NCBI GenBank assembly: GCA_015486705.1
Contig: WFRG01000024.1
Span: 1 to 14,923 of the forward strand
Direction of reading: 5' to 3'
Origin: Hippea sp.
Lineage (GTDB): Bacteria; Campylobacterota_A; Desulfurellia; Desulfurellales; Hippeaceae
DNA length: 14,923 nt
Of this stretch, positions 1 to 7,604 are shown in pieces. The first letter of the stretch is position 1. Each line of letters opens with the position of its first letter. Both the position numbers and the translations under genes were made by a program. The notes below the pieces were generated by a model. It did not search any database and was not told the DNA's origin. It saw nothing but the letters and a program-made list of their open reading frames with translations.

Positions 1-46
1 ATATTAAGTTAAATATATATCAAATGACTTTGAGAGACGGGGTAAG

Positions 47-1054
47 ATGATTAAAAAAAAGGTTCTTATCGTATGCAATGAATCTCTGTTAAGAGATCTT
101 ATTGTTTTTACTTTAGAAAAATTGCAATGCGAAATTGAATTAGTTGATAATCCAAAAGATGCTGTAAAGAAAATGGAATCTGACGATTACAATATAGTTG
201 TAATTGGAGAAAACAAAGGAACAGTCGTAAAATCTAAACTTGCAGAAATTATCTATAACAAGTCCAAAAGAAAACCCCAAATTGTTATTTTCAAAAGAAT
301 AAACGAAACTATACCAAAAGAATTTTATTTGACGGTGATAAACAAGCCGACCTTCCACGAAGCTTTACTAGAAGTAGCAGAAAAGGAAGGCATACAAACT
401 ACTCATATGCATCAGTTGGAGCATATAGATCTAAGCAACTACATAAAACTCCCTCATTTTAAAAAAGTAAACATTGTAAGTTTTTTTAAGAGCCTAAAAG
501 GCAATATGAAATTTCATATAAAAAACGAAAAAGAAGAAATACTCGGTTTTACGATGGGAGCTGACATTTTCATCTTAAAATCAACACTGGATAACATCTA
601 TGACATCATGCTTTTAGAAAATATTGAGGTATCCACAGAACCACTAAATTTAAATGAGTTTTTATCTTTAACCCTCGACACCAAAACTTTTAAATCAAAT
701 TTAAGGGATTTTATCATAAACTGTGTAGACAACATTAATAACAAGGAAAAATTACTTGAAATTATACCAGAAAAAGACTCGATTGTTACCCTAAAAGCTC
801 CATCCTACATAGTAAAACAAATAAACATCATTAAAGAAAACATAGATATTGATAAACTCAATAGTCCTGAAAGCAATTTAACAGTGGGCAATATAACAGA
901 GAATGGAACAAATATCGATAAATTCAAAGCCTTGGTTTGTATGTACATCTTAAACATGATAGAAATAGAAAAACCCACCTCACCATCAAAATACGACGTA
1001 AAGATAAAAAAGAGTTTCTTGAAAAAAATTATAGATAAAATAAGGGGTTTATGA
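47..1054 (+). CDS. Degenerate response-regulator receiver protein with DUF4388-like region
   Basis: A 335-residue protein. Residues 1-112 read like a CheY-type receiver: a KKVLIV first strand, a VVIG strand near 51-54 and a conserved Lys-Pro at 100-101 (VINKPT). The acidic pocket is gone, with Cys10-Asn11 where two acidic residues belong and Gly54 where the phosphoacceptor Asp should sit. It is therefore probably a pseudo-receiver that cannot be phosphorylated in the usual way. Residues about 135-210 and 240-310 weakly resemble the DUF4388/PATAN region and the helical tail that often accompanies it, but this is pattern recognition only. The C-terminus is lysine-rich. The ATG has only a weak G-rich upstream site (gacgggg). 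The gene overlaps the downstream GTPase gene, so the two are probably translationally coupled and functionally linked. The exact role is unknown. Confidence 0.75.
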   Translation: MIKKKVLIVCNESLLRDLIVFTLEKLQCEIELVDNPKDAVKKMESDDYNIVVIGENKGTVVKSKLAEIIYNKSKRKPQIVIFKRINETIPKEFYLTVINKPTFHEALLEVAEKEGIQTTHMHQLEHIDLSNYIKLPHFKKVNIVSFFKSLKGNMKFHIKNEKEEILGFTMGADIFILKSTLDNIYDIMLLENIEVSTEPLNLNEFLSLTLDTKTFKSNLRDFIINCVDNINNKEKLLEIIPEKDSIVTLKAPSYIVKQINIIKENIDIDKLNSPESNLTVGNITENGTNIDKFKALVCMYILNMIEIEKPTSPSKYDVKIKKSFLKKIIDKIRGL

Positions 1055-1602
1055 TGGTTTTTAGAATAATAGTAACTGGAAGTTTTAACTCCGGAAAGAC
1101 AGAGTTTATTAAGCAAATCAGTGAAATAGACCCAATCACAACAGACAAACCTGTCACTGAACAAGATTTAAAAGAGATAAAAGCTTTGACCACTGTGGCT
1201 TTGGATTTTGGCAGGCTGACTATTGACGATGATATAATAATTCATCTGTATGCTACTCCAGGCCAAGAGAGATTTGATTTTATTTATCCTTTGCTATTAA
1301 AAAATGCTTTAGCTGTTATAATTTTAGGAGATATAACAGACGAAAAATCTCTAAAAGACATAATAAAATACTATAAAAAGTTTCATAATTTGAAGAAACT
1401 ACCAACTGTAGTCGCCTTAACAAAAGTTGATTTAAACAATAAAGTTCAGCAAGAAAAAATAGACGAATACTTATCCTCACTGCCAAAAGATGTCCCTGTA
1501 AAAATGATAAACGCAACAGACAAGGAAGATGTCAAAAAAACAGTGCTCTTAGCCCTTCAGATGCTTTTAGAATCAGACGAAGAGCAAGAAGAAATAGTAT
1601 AA
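1054..1602 (+). CDS. Small Ras-like GTPase (COG2229/MglA-like)
   Basis: A small cytoplasmic GTPase of about 182 residues. Numbering from the ATG at 1051, the P-loop is GSFNSGKT (10-17), the switch I region is TTVALDFG (47-54), G3 is ATPGQERF (68-75), G4 is TKVD (124-127) and the probable G5 is NATD (154-157). The G3 Asp of ordinary Ras proteins is replaced by Ala; related bacterial GTPases carry a similar xTPGQ form. Proteins of this group act as polarity or signalling switches, often with Roadblock/LC7 partners, none of which is visible here. Two ATGs are adjacent (1051 and 1054). An AAGGGG site at 1042-1047 is 3 nt from the first and 6 nt from the second, so I chose 1054, which overlaps the upstream stop as TGATG. 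The tail is very acidic. Family call is firm; role is inferred. Confidence 0.88.
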   Translation: MVFRIIVTGSFNSGKTEFIKQISEIDPITTDKPVTEQDLKEIKALTTVALDFGRLTIDDDIIIHLYATPGQERFDFIYPLLLKNALAVIILGDITDEKSLKDIIKYYKKFHNLKKLPTVVALTKVDLNNKVQQEKIDEYLSSLPKDVPVKMINATDKEDVKKTVLLALQMLLESDEEQEEIV

Positions 1603-1614
1603 TTTACTTATTTC

Positions 1615-1643
1615 TTGACAAAAAAGAGCTTCCCCCCTATTAT
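1615..1643 (+). promoter_or_regulatory. Sigma70-type promoter for trxA-trxB
   Basis: TTGACA (1615-1620), a 17-bp spacer, then TATTAT (1638-1643): a consensus -35, ideal spacing and a -10 with one mismatch. The predicted start site is near 1650, giving a 5' leader of about 26 nt before trxA. The promoter begins 12 bp after the GTPase stop codon, so trxAB probably does not depend on the upstream module. The spacer contains a run of six C. Confidence 0.85.
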
Positions 1644-1663
1644 TTACGACGCAATCATATGCT

Positions 1664-1670
1664 AAGGAGG
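1664..1670 (+). promoter_or_regulatory. Strong ribosome binding site of trxA
   Basis: AAGGAGG lies 5 nt before the trxA ATG. It is the closest match to the Shine-Dalgarno consensus that I noted in the window, and with the near-consensus promoter it suggests high expression. Confidence 0.85.
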
Positions 1671-1675
1671 TAAAG

Positions 1676-1996
1676 ATGGCTGAGTTGCATTTAACGCAAA
1701 GTAACTGGGAAGATGAAGTCTTAAGCTCTGATATCCCCGTGTTAGTAGACTTTTGGGCTCCGTGGTGCGGCCCTTGCAGAATGGTTGCACCTGTTGTTGC
1801 AGAGATAGCTGAGGAATATCAAGGAAAACTAAAAGTAGGAAGACTAAACACAGATGAGGAACCAGAAATTGCTGTTAGATACGGCATAATGAGCATACCA
1901 ACATTAATGATATTCAAAAACGGAGAGGTTGCAGACCAAATTATTGGAGCTGTGCCAAAAGAATACTTAATAGAAAAATTAGAACAAGTATTATAG
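1676..1996 (+). CDS. trxA: Thioredoxin
   Basis: A 106-residue thioredoxin, the usual length for the single-domain cytoplasmic form. It carries the WCGPC active site (Trp30-Cys34; redox cysteines 31 and 34) within [11 protein letters not shown]. The cis-proline loop is SIPT with Pro75, and Asp25 is the buried acidic residue. It reduces protein disulfides and supplies electrons to enzymes such as ribonucleotide reductase and peroxiredoxins. It is recycled by the thioredoxin reductase encoded 47 bp downstream. There is no signal peptide, so it acts in the cytoplasm. It is the first gene after a near-consensus promoter and has a strong ribosome binding site. Confidence 0.98.
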   Translation: MAELHLTQSNWEDEVLSSDIPVLVDFWAPWCGPCRMVAPVVAEIAEEYQGKLKVGRLNTDEEPEIAVRYGIMSIPTLMIFKNGEVADQIIGAVPKEYLIEKLEQVL

Positions 1997-2043
1997 TTTT
2001 TAAGCATCTACTTGTAACGTCAGCATATAAGGGAGGCAAATGA

Positions 2044-2961
2044 ATGTACGATGTAATCATAATTGGTGGCGGTCCAGCTGGGTTAGCTGCCGGTTTGTAT
2101 GCAGCAAGAGGTGGATTAAAAACCTTGATATGCGAGGAAAAGGTCTTTGGAGGCCAAATTTTAATGTCTTACGAAGTTGACAATTACCCAGGTTTTCCTA
2201 AAGGCATAAGCGGCATGGATTTAATGGACAATTTCATGAAACAAGCGGAAAAATTTGGTGTAGAAACAAATTATGAGGGCATAAAAGGAATTGAAGACCA
2301 AGGGAAAACGAAGTATGTTATTTTATCAAACGGAACAAAACTTAGCACAAAAACAATAATCATAGCAGCTGGTGCTTCGGCAAATAAACTTAACTGTCCT
2401 GGAGAAAAAAAATTTACAGGGAAAGGGGTTTCTTACTGCGCTACTTGTGATGGCGCTTTCTTTAGGGGAAAACCTGTAGCTGTAGTCGGCGGTGGAGACT
2501 CAGCTTTAGAAGAGGCTCTTTATTTAGCCAACCTCGCGTCAAAGGTTTATGTAATACACAGAAGAGAGCAGCTAAGAGCCGTGAAGGTGCTTCAAGATAG
2601 AGCATTTTCAAATAAGAAACTCGAATTTATATTTAACCACGTTGTAAAAGAAATACAAGGCGATAAGTTTGTAAATGGGGTTTTAATAGAAAATGTAAAA
2701 ACAGGTGAACTTTCAAGGCTCGACGTCGACGGAATATTTATATACGTTGGAATCACGCCTAACACAAAGTTTTTAGAAGACATAATTGAACTAAACGAGG
2801 ATGGTTACATAATCGTTAACGAAAACATGGAAACAAACATACCAGGAATTTTTGCAGCAGGAGATATAAGGGTTACACCCTTGAGACAGGTTTTAACCGC
2901 TGCAGCTGATGGTGCTATAGCTGCATCGTGTGCACAAAAATACATTGAGAGAAATTGTTAA
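2044..2961 (+). CDS. trxB: Thioredoxin-disulfide reductase
   Basis: A 305-residue low-molecular-weight thioredoxin reductase, a homodimeric FAD enzyme that passes electrons from NAD(P)H to thioredoxin. The N-terminal FAD motif is GGGPAG (8-13). The redox-active disulfide is CATC (Cys132, Cys135). The nucleotide-binding motif is GGGDSA (149-154), followed by HRREQLRA (172-179), whose arginines favour NADPH. The second FAD contact is AAGDIR (271-276). Start: GGGAGG at 2031-2036 sits 7 nt before the ATG. It is co-transcribed with trxA. Its TAA overlaps, on the opposite strand, the stop codon of the metal-transport permease, leaving no room for a terminator between the two units. Confidence 0.98.
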   Translation: MYDVIIIGGGPAGLAAGLYAARGGLKTLICEEKVFGGQILMSYEVDNYPGFPKGISGMDLMDNFMKQAEKFGVETNYEGIKGIEDQGKTKYVILSNGTKLSTKTIIIAAGASANKLNCPGEKKFTGKGVSYCATCDGAFFRGKPVAVVGGGDSALEEALYLANLASKVYVIHRREQLRAVKVLQDRAFSNKKLEFIFNHVVKEIQGDKFVNGVLIENVKTGELSRLDVDGIFIYVGITPNTKFLEDIIELNEDGYIIVNENMETNIPGIFAAGDIRVTPLRQVLTAAADGAIAASCAQKYIERNC

Positions 2962-3737
2962 ATTTTAAAAACAAAGCTCAGTATCCAAAGAGCAAAGAAT
3001 AGCAAAACTATTGTGGCGCCGGTTGGCGTATTTATATAATAAGATAAGGTTACGCCTCCGGCCACACTTACTACCGAACTTAGAATTCCGACCCCAATCA
3101 CGCCCTTAAAACTTTTAGATATATTCAATCCAACAAGCGTAGGCAAAACTAAAAAAGCATTGACAAGTACTATTCCTATAAGCCTTATAGAAAAAACAAT
3201 TAAGATAGACAAAATTACCCAAAAGAAGTAATACAGCATATCTACACTCACACCGTTAATACGAGCTAAATCTTCGTTGTATGTAATTAGATTTAAGTGA
3301 GAGAAAAAATAAGAAACAAAAAGCATAGACAAAAAAAACACTATAAGGACAGGGACGATATAGCTTTTATTAACAGATAAAATATCACCAAATAAAAGAC
3401 CTAAAACGTTGCCAGAATAACCATTAGATAAGCTTAAAATAAAAATCCCAAATGCCATGGAAAACACAAAAACAACATCAATAACGCTATCTTCACTAAA
3501 ACCGCCCTTTTTATACAGAAAACCGATAAATAAAGAGGATAAAACACAAAAAACTAAAGGAAAAATAAAGCTTTCATACCCCAACAAAAAACCTAAAGCA
3601 ATTCCACCAAAAGATGCATGCGCTATACCAACTCCTGCAAAGGTCATTTTTCTCATAACTACAAAATATGACAAAAAAGAAAGTGGAATGGCAATTAATA
3701 TACCAATTAATGCTGCATTAATGAGTATCTCTGTCAT
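2958..3737 (-). CDS. znuB: Metal ABC transporter permease (ZnuB/MntB/TroC type, ABC-3 family)
   Basis: A 259-residue polytopic membrane protein with roughly seven to nine hydrophobic helices, as expected for ABC-3 permeases that move Zn2+, Mn2+ or Fe2+ across the inner membrane. Family marks are the small-residue helix AGVGIAHASFGGIALG (34-49), the cytoplasmic coupling loop YNEDLARINGV (153-163), the VLPTLVGL helix (197-204) and the C-terminal NTPTGATIVL (236-245). His40 sits where a conserved pathway His is often found. It is the last gene of the long minus-strand run and overlaps the ATPase gene by 4 bp (ATGA). Metal specificity cannot be read from the permease alone; the znuB symbol marks the family rather than proven zinc transport. 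Confidence 0.9.
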   Translation of the reverse strand: MTEILINAALIGILIAIPLSFLSYFVVMRKMTFAGVGIAHASFGGIALGFLLGYESFIFPLVFCVLSSLFIGFLYKKGGFSEDSVIDVVFVFSMAFGIFILSLSNGYSGNVLGLLFGDILSVNKSYIVPVLIVFFLSMLFVSYFFSHLNLITYNEDLARINGVSVDMLYYFFWVILSILIVFSIRLIGIVLVNAFLVLPTLVGLNISKSFKGVIGVGILSSVVSVAGGVTLSYYINTPTGATIVLLFFALWILSFVFKI

Positions 3738-4513
3738 TTTTTAGCACCAAAAACGCAATTATCACATCTTTCGCCATGAATAACCATATTTACATTTTCG
3801 CCGTAAACCTTTTTAAGCATCTCTGAATAATCTATTGTCGAAGGAGAGCTATGGCAATGTAGTTTAACATTTAAACACATAACCTTATCAACATACATTG
3901 TAACAGCGCCAATATCATGTGTAACCATAATCACCGTAATATTCCTATCATTACACAGGTTTTTTAAGATTTCATATATCTTAACATTGTAAACTGCATC
4001 AACTGCTGTATTAGGTTCGTCTAATATTAAAATCTCTGGCTCGTTAAACATACATCTCGCCAAAGATACCCTTTGTTGCTCGCCACCGGATAAATCCCTT
4101 ATATAGGCGTTTATCTTATCTTTAATACCAAATACTTCAAGCCAATACTCTGCCCTTTCAACATCCTCTTTAGAATATTTCCTAAAAAAACTAAAAGGCG
4201 AAAGTTTCTCTATCAAAACCACGTCCAAAACTTTTAGGGGCATACTCCAATTAACAATGGCTTTTTGGGGTAAGTACCCTACTATACCTCTTCTTCTTTT
4301 TATAAACTTTTCAGGTTCAGCACCATCTATTTTAACTAAGCCACCCGTAGGCTTTAACAAACCTATTACTATTTTTATTAAAGTAGTTTTTCCTGCCCCG
4401 TTAGGCCCTATTATGGCAACAAATTCCCCTTTTTCAACGTCAAAACTAACGTTCTCTAATACTTTCTTATTGTCTCTAACTAAGGTTACATTTTTAGCTT
4501 CAATAACAATCAT
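3734..4513 (-). CDS. znuC: Metal ABC transporter ATP-binding protein (ZnuC/MntB type)
   Basis: A 259-residue ABC ATPase that powers the neighbouring permease from the cytoplasmic face. All core motifs are intact: Walker A GPNGAGKT (36-43), Q-loop Gln83, signature LSGGEQQRV (141-149), Walker B ILILDEP (161-167), D-loop (AVD near 170-172) and switch His199. The Cys/His-containing C-terminus is unusual: LHCHS near 218-222 and HGERCDNC (246-253), with a CxxC close to the end. It could bind metal or sense transport status, but this is only inference. It overlaps both neighbours by 4 bp (ATGA junctions), as expected for a tightly co-translated transporter. Confidence 0.92.
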   Translation of the reverse strand: MIVIEAKNVTLVRDNKKVLENVSFDVEKGEFVAIIGPNGAGKTTLIKIVIGLLKPTGGLVKIDGAEPEKFIKRRRGIVGYLPQKAIVNWSMPLKVLDVVLIEKLSPFSFFRKYSKEDVERAEYWLEVFGIKDKINAYIRDLSGGEQQRVSLARCMFNEPEILILDEPNTAVDAVYNVKIYEILKNLCNDRNITVIMVTHDIGAVTMYVDKVMCLNVKLHCHSSPSTIDYSEMLKKVYGENVNMVIHGERCDNCVFGAKK

Positions 4514-5367
4514 TTAACGAATCTTTTCAACAACATAAGGTTATATTTCAATAGATTAACATATGTATTCTCATCCTGTTTTGTAGGGTCTCCTAAAGGA
4601 TTGAGTTTTACAGGCTTGTATTTCAATATATCCGCAATACTCTTTGCAGTATAAGGATTGTCCAAATAAACAACAATGCCCTTCCTACACCTACAATGTT
4701 CAATAACAAATTTTATATCACTCACCTTTGGCATTTCATTCCCTCTTTTGACCACAACCCCACATGTAGGTTTACCTATGGACCTAAAAAAATATTCAAA
4801 GGCAGGCTTTACATCCACTATACATAACTTTTTCATTTTTTTAACCAAATCTTCATAATCTATCTCTATTATTCTCAGATTTTTTAAAAGGTTAGTTTCA
4901 TTATTTTCAAAAAAAGAACAATTACCCTTATCTAAGTCGCACATAGCTTGAGTAATTTCAGGGATACCAGTTTTTATCATAAACCTCATGTCAAGCCAAA
5001 TATGGGGATTAGCTATAACATCCTTGTCCACCATAACCATATCAATAGGATGCTTATAAAAAGAACTCAAAAATAGGTTTCTCTTACCTTTCCTTAAATA
5101 TGCAATTCTATTAAACCAAAACTCAAATCCGTAACCAATACCAATAAAAATATCAGCATTCCTAAAATTAGCTAAATCCTTAGGTCTTGGCGAGAATAGA
5201 TGTGGATTGGCGCTTGGAGGTATCACATAGCTTACATCAACTTTATCTTTACCAATTTGTTTAACTATAGTGGACAATATAAATATAGACGTATTAACAC
5301 TTAATTTGGCAAAACTAATATTCACAAACAAAAACGTAAAAATCAAAGATAAATACAACTTTCTCAT
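4510..5367 (-). CDS. znuA: Periplasmic metal-binding protein of ABC transporter (cluster A-I/ZnuA-like)
   Basis: A 285-residue solute-binding protein. Residues 1-20 form a signal peptide (MRK, hydrophobic core, probable cleavage after SFA20) with no lipobox cysteine, so it should be a free periplasmic protein of a diderm. Two family metal ligands are visible: His56 in NPHLFSP and His122 in NPHIWLD. The third, normally His in an HxAxxYF pattern, is Lys187 (KPAFEYF), so the usual site is altered. A C-terminal acidic ligand may be Asp260 or a nearby acid. There is no His-rich loop between the first two ligands. Six cysteines (143, 150, 182, 202, 225, 227) are unusual and might form disulfides or contribute ligands. 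The neighbouring ATPase and permease support metal uptake; zinc versus manganese or iron is undecided. Confidence 0.85.
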   Translation of the reverse strand: MRKLYLSLIFTFLFVNISFAKLSVNTSIFILSTIVKQIGKDKVDVSYVIPPSANPHLFSPRPKDLANFRNADIFIGIGYGFEFWFNRIAYLRKGKRNLFLSSFYKHPIDMVMVDKDVIANPHIWLDMRFMIKTGIPEITQAMCDLDKGNCSFFENNETNLLKNLRIIEIDYEDLVKKMKKLCIVDVKPAFEYFFRSIGKPTCGVVVKRGNEMPKVSDIKFVIEHCRCRKGIVVYLDNPYTAKSIADILKYKPVKLNPLGDPTKQDENTYVNLLKYNLMLLKRFVK

Positions 5368-6155
5368 CTTAATTTTCCAATTACTTTATGGATTGTCCCC
5401 CTGTAAGGCACAGCTATAAAAGGGACAGTTTTATCAATATCAATGCCAACTTTAAAATCATCGTCAGTCATCCACTTAAACAAGCCTCCACCAGCTTCTT
5501 CCACTATAATTTTTCCAGCTGCATAATCAACAATCCTAGCTTTATCTAAATGCAAAAAGGCATCGTATGAGTAAATAGCCGTATAGCACAAATCCAAGGC
5601 CGTAGAACCAGATTGCCTAACCCTATAAAAAGACTCAAAAATTTTAGTTAAAACATTATGGTCTGTCTCTTTTTTTAACCCTTCAACTGCAATAACGCCT
5701 AAATTTTCATGTTTTTTATTTAAAACCCTTTTCCCGTTAAAGTATGTTCCTTCACCCTTCACAGCCCAAAATTCATCTTTGTTAGAAAGGTTAATAACAT
5801 AACCACATGTTATTGAATCCGTTGTATTATCAAAAGCTACCCCAATGGATAAAGCATAGTATGGTATACCCCTTTTGGCGTTTAAGCTTCCATCTATAGG
5901 ATCTACAATCACAATGGGATATTTCCCCTTGACCTCAACCCAACCTTTTTCTTCTGTTAGTATAGAACAGGCCATATTGGATTTACAAACCAAATCAATA
6001 ACAGTATCCTCAGCCAATTTATCAATATATACGGTATTATCTCCAAACTCTCCTTCTCCTATAACTTCCTTTGCCTTATCAGAGCCTACTATATTCTTAA
6101 CCTTTTCGTAAACCTGCGACCCAATAAACTTCAAAAGCTCTACCCACTGATTCAT
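5364..6155 (-). CDS. Inositol monophosphatase-family protein (archaeal-type IMPase/FBPase-like)
   Basis: A 263-residue Mg2+-dependent sugar-phosphate phosphatase. Metal-binding motifs are Glu68-Glu69 (ILTEEKG), DPIDGS (85-90) and VDYAAGKIIVEEAGG (209-223, containing Asp210). An upstream TVYIDKLAED (41-50) carries the Asp-Lys pair of the family. DPIDGSLNAKRGIPYYALSIG resembles the archaeal MJ0109-like enzymes that act on both inositol-1-phosphate and fructose-1,6-bisphosphate more than it resembles SuhB or CysQ, but the substrate cannot be fixed by reading. It overlaps ispH upstream and the metal-binding protein gene downstream by 4 bp each. Confidence 0.88.
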   Translation of the reverse strand: MNQWVELLKFIGSQVYEKVKNIVGSDKAKEVIGEGEFGDNTVYIDKLAEDTVIDLVCKSNMACSILTEEKGWVEVKGKYPIVIVDPIDGSLNAKRGIPYYALSIGVAFDNTTDSITCGYVINLSNKDEFWAVKGEGTYFNGKRVLNKKHENLGVIAVEGLKKETDHNVLTKIFESFYRVRQSGSTALDLCYTAIYSYDAFLHLDKARIVDYAAGKIIVEEAGGGLFKWMTDDDFKVGIDIDKTVPFIAVPYRGTIHKVIGKLR

Positions 6156-6979
6156 TTTAACCCCTTTATAAACTCATAAATTCTATTTATGATGTAGGAT
6201 GGAGTTGACGCCCCGGCGGTTATGCCAACTCTTTCAACGCTCTCGAACCACTTTAAGTCAATATCCTTTTCTGTCTCAATATGGTAAGCATTATTTGCCG
6301 TTTCTTTACAAATCTCGTAGAGCTTTCTTGTGTTTGCCGAGTTTCTTCCTCCAATAACTATCATCAAATCAGACCTCTCCGCCAATTCCTTTGCGGCTTT
6401 TTGTCTCTTCTCAGTCGCATCGCATATCGTATTAAAAACCTTAAGTTCCCTAATCTTTTTGGCTAAAACTTCAACAACCCTACCAAATCTCTCCACCGAT
6501 TGTGTTGTCTGACATACAACACCAACACGTGTAGCCTTTATTATCACAGCTTCATTTTCTGAGTTTATAATAGAAGCTGTATAATTTGTATATCCAAGGT
6601 GAGCCTTAACCTCAGGATGATCCTTATCACCAAAAATAACAACCTTGTAGCCATCATCTACCAGTTGTTTGGCATATCTTTGCGCCTCTTTAACAAAAGG
6701 GCACGTTGCATCAATAATCTCCACACCCTTTTCTTTCAATTTCTCATAAATTTCAGGTGCAACGCCATGAGACCTAATTAAGACAGGGCCATCAATTTTA
6801 TCGATGTTTTCAACAACCTTTAAGCCTTTTTTCTCATACTCCTCTACAACCTGCGGATTGTGTATTATAGGGCCAAATGAATATAGTTTGCTATGCTTTT
6901 CTAATGCCCTATTAGCTATATCAATTGCACGCATAACACCATAGCAAAAACCTGCATTTTCAGCGATTTCTATTATCAT
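6152..6979 (-). CDS. ispH: 4-hydroxy-3-methylbut-2-enyl diphosphate reductase (IspH/LytB)
   Basis: A 275-residue enzyme of the last MEP-pathway step. It reduces HMBPP to isopentenyl and dimethylallyl diphosphate with a 4Fe-4S cluster. The three cluster cysteines are Cys12 (NAGFCYG), Cys93 (DATCPFV) and Cys186 (TICDATE). Substrate-binding residues are His40, His71 (RSHGVAPE), His121 and Glu123 (DHPEVKAH), TTQ (158-160) and GASTPSYI (256-263). Length is normal and no S1 domain is fused to it. Start: ATG at 6979, preceded by GGAGGG at 6983-6988. The gene begins inside the last 20 bp of cmk and ends with an ATGA overlap into the phosphatase gene. Confidence 0.97.
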   Translation of the reverse strand: MIIEIAENAGFCYGVMRAIDIANRALEKHSKLYSFGPIIHNPQVVEEYEKKGLKVVENIDKIDGPVLIRSHGVAPEIYEKLKEKGVEIIDATCPFVKEAQRYAKQLVDDGYKVVIFGDKDHPEVKAHLGYTNYTASIINSENEAVIIKATRVGVVCQTTQSVERFGRVVEVLAKKIRELKVFNTICDATEKRQKAAKELAERSDLMIVIGGRNSANTRKLYEICKETANNAYHIETEKDIDLKWFESVERVGITAGASTPSYIINRIYEFIKGLK

Positions 6980-7604
6980 AAACCCTCCGAATTATACCCT
7001 TGACCTCATCATACACTTCTTCAACACCTTTGCCAGTTGTATCTACTTCATAAGCACCATCTGGTTTAATAAGAGGAGCAATATCACGCTCGCTGTCTTC
7101 TTTATCCCTCTTTTCTATAATCCCCAGAACCTCATCTATTTTCTCTCCCGTTTCAAGAGCTCTTCTTTTCGCTCTCTCCTTCAGATCGGCCACCAAAAAA
7201 ATTTTGACATCAGCATAAGGAAAAATCACCGTCCCACAATCCCTGCCATCTATAACAAATTTCCCATTCTCAGCCAAACCCCTAACCTTTTTGTTCACAT
7301 AATCCCTAACAAATCCTATTTGTGCTATTTTTGAAGCCACTCTACCTATTGTTTCGCTCTGCAAGCTATCTGTAATATCTTCACCATCACAAAGCACTCT
7401 AATCGAATTTTCTTTAAGCAACAATTTCAAATTCAAGTTAGCAAACTTCTCCCTGTCAACATTCTCACCCAGTGTATAAGCTATTGCCCTATAGACAGCA
7501 CCACTATTAATATGGACAAAACCGTCCCTTTTTGCTAACAGCCTAGCTATTGTACTTTTCCCGCTACCTGCAGGGCCATCTATCGTAACAATAAATCTAC
7601 CCAT
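6960..7604 (-). CDS. cmk: (d)CMP kinase (cytidylate kinase)
   Basis: A 214-residue kinase that phosphorylates CMP and dCMP with ATP for nucleotide recycling. From the chosen start, MGRFIVTIDG leads into the P-loop GPAGSGKS (10-17). INSGAVYR is the nucleotide-monophosphate region, and DGRDCGTVIFP matches the family DGRDIGT block. A LID-like basic stretch KRDKEDSERD follows, with Cmk-type arginines. I chose ATG 7604 because AAAGGA at 7612-7617 lies 7 nt upstream and because the family starts just before the first strand. A TTG at 7646 would add 14 residues inside tyrA and lacks a good site. It overlaps tyrA by 8 bp and ispH by 20 bp. The usual aroA neighbour is missing. Confidence 0.96.
   Translation of the reverse strand: MGRFIVTIDGPAGSGKSTIARLLAKRDGFVHINSGAVYRAIAYTLGENVDREKFANLNLKLLLKENSIRVLCDGEDITDSLQSETIGRVASKIAQIGFVRDYVNKKVRGLAENGKFVIDGRDCGTVIFPYADVKIFLVADLKERAKRRALETGEKIDEVLGIIEKRDKEDSERDIAPLIKPDGAYEVDTTGKGVEEVYDEVKGIIRRVYDNRNR

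Noticed and set aside
1..46. End of an upstream gene or a promoter in the first 46 bases
   Set aside because: All three plus frames contain stops or are too short to judge, and no clear -35/-10 pair is seen; nothing can be supported.
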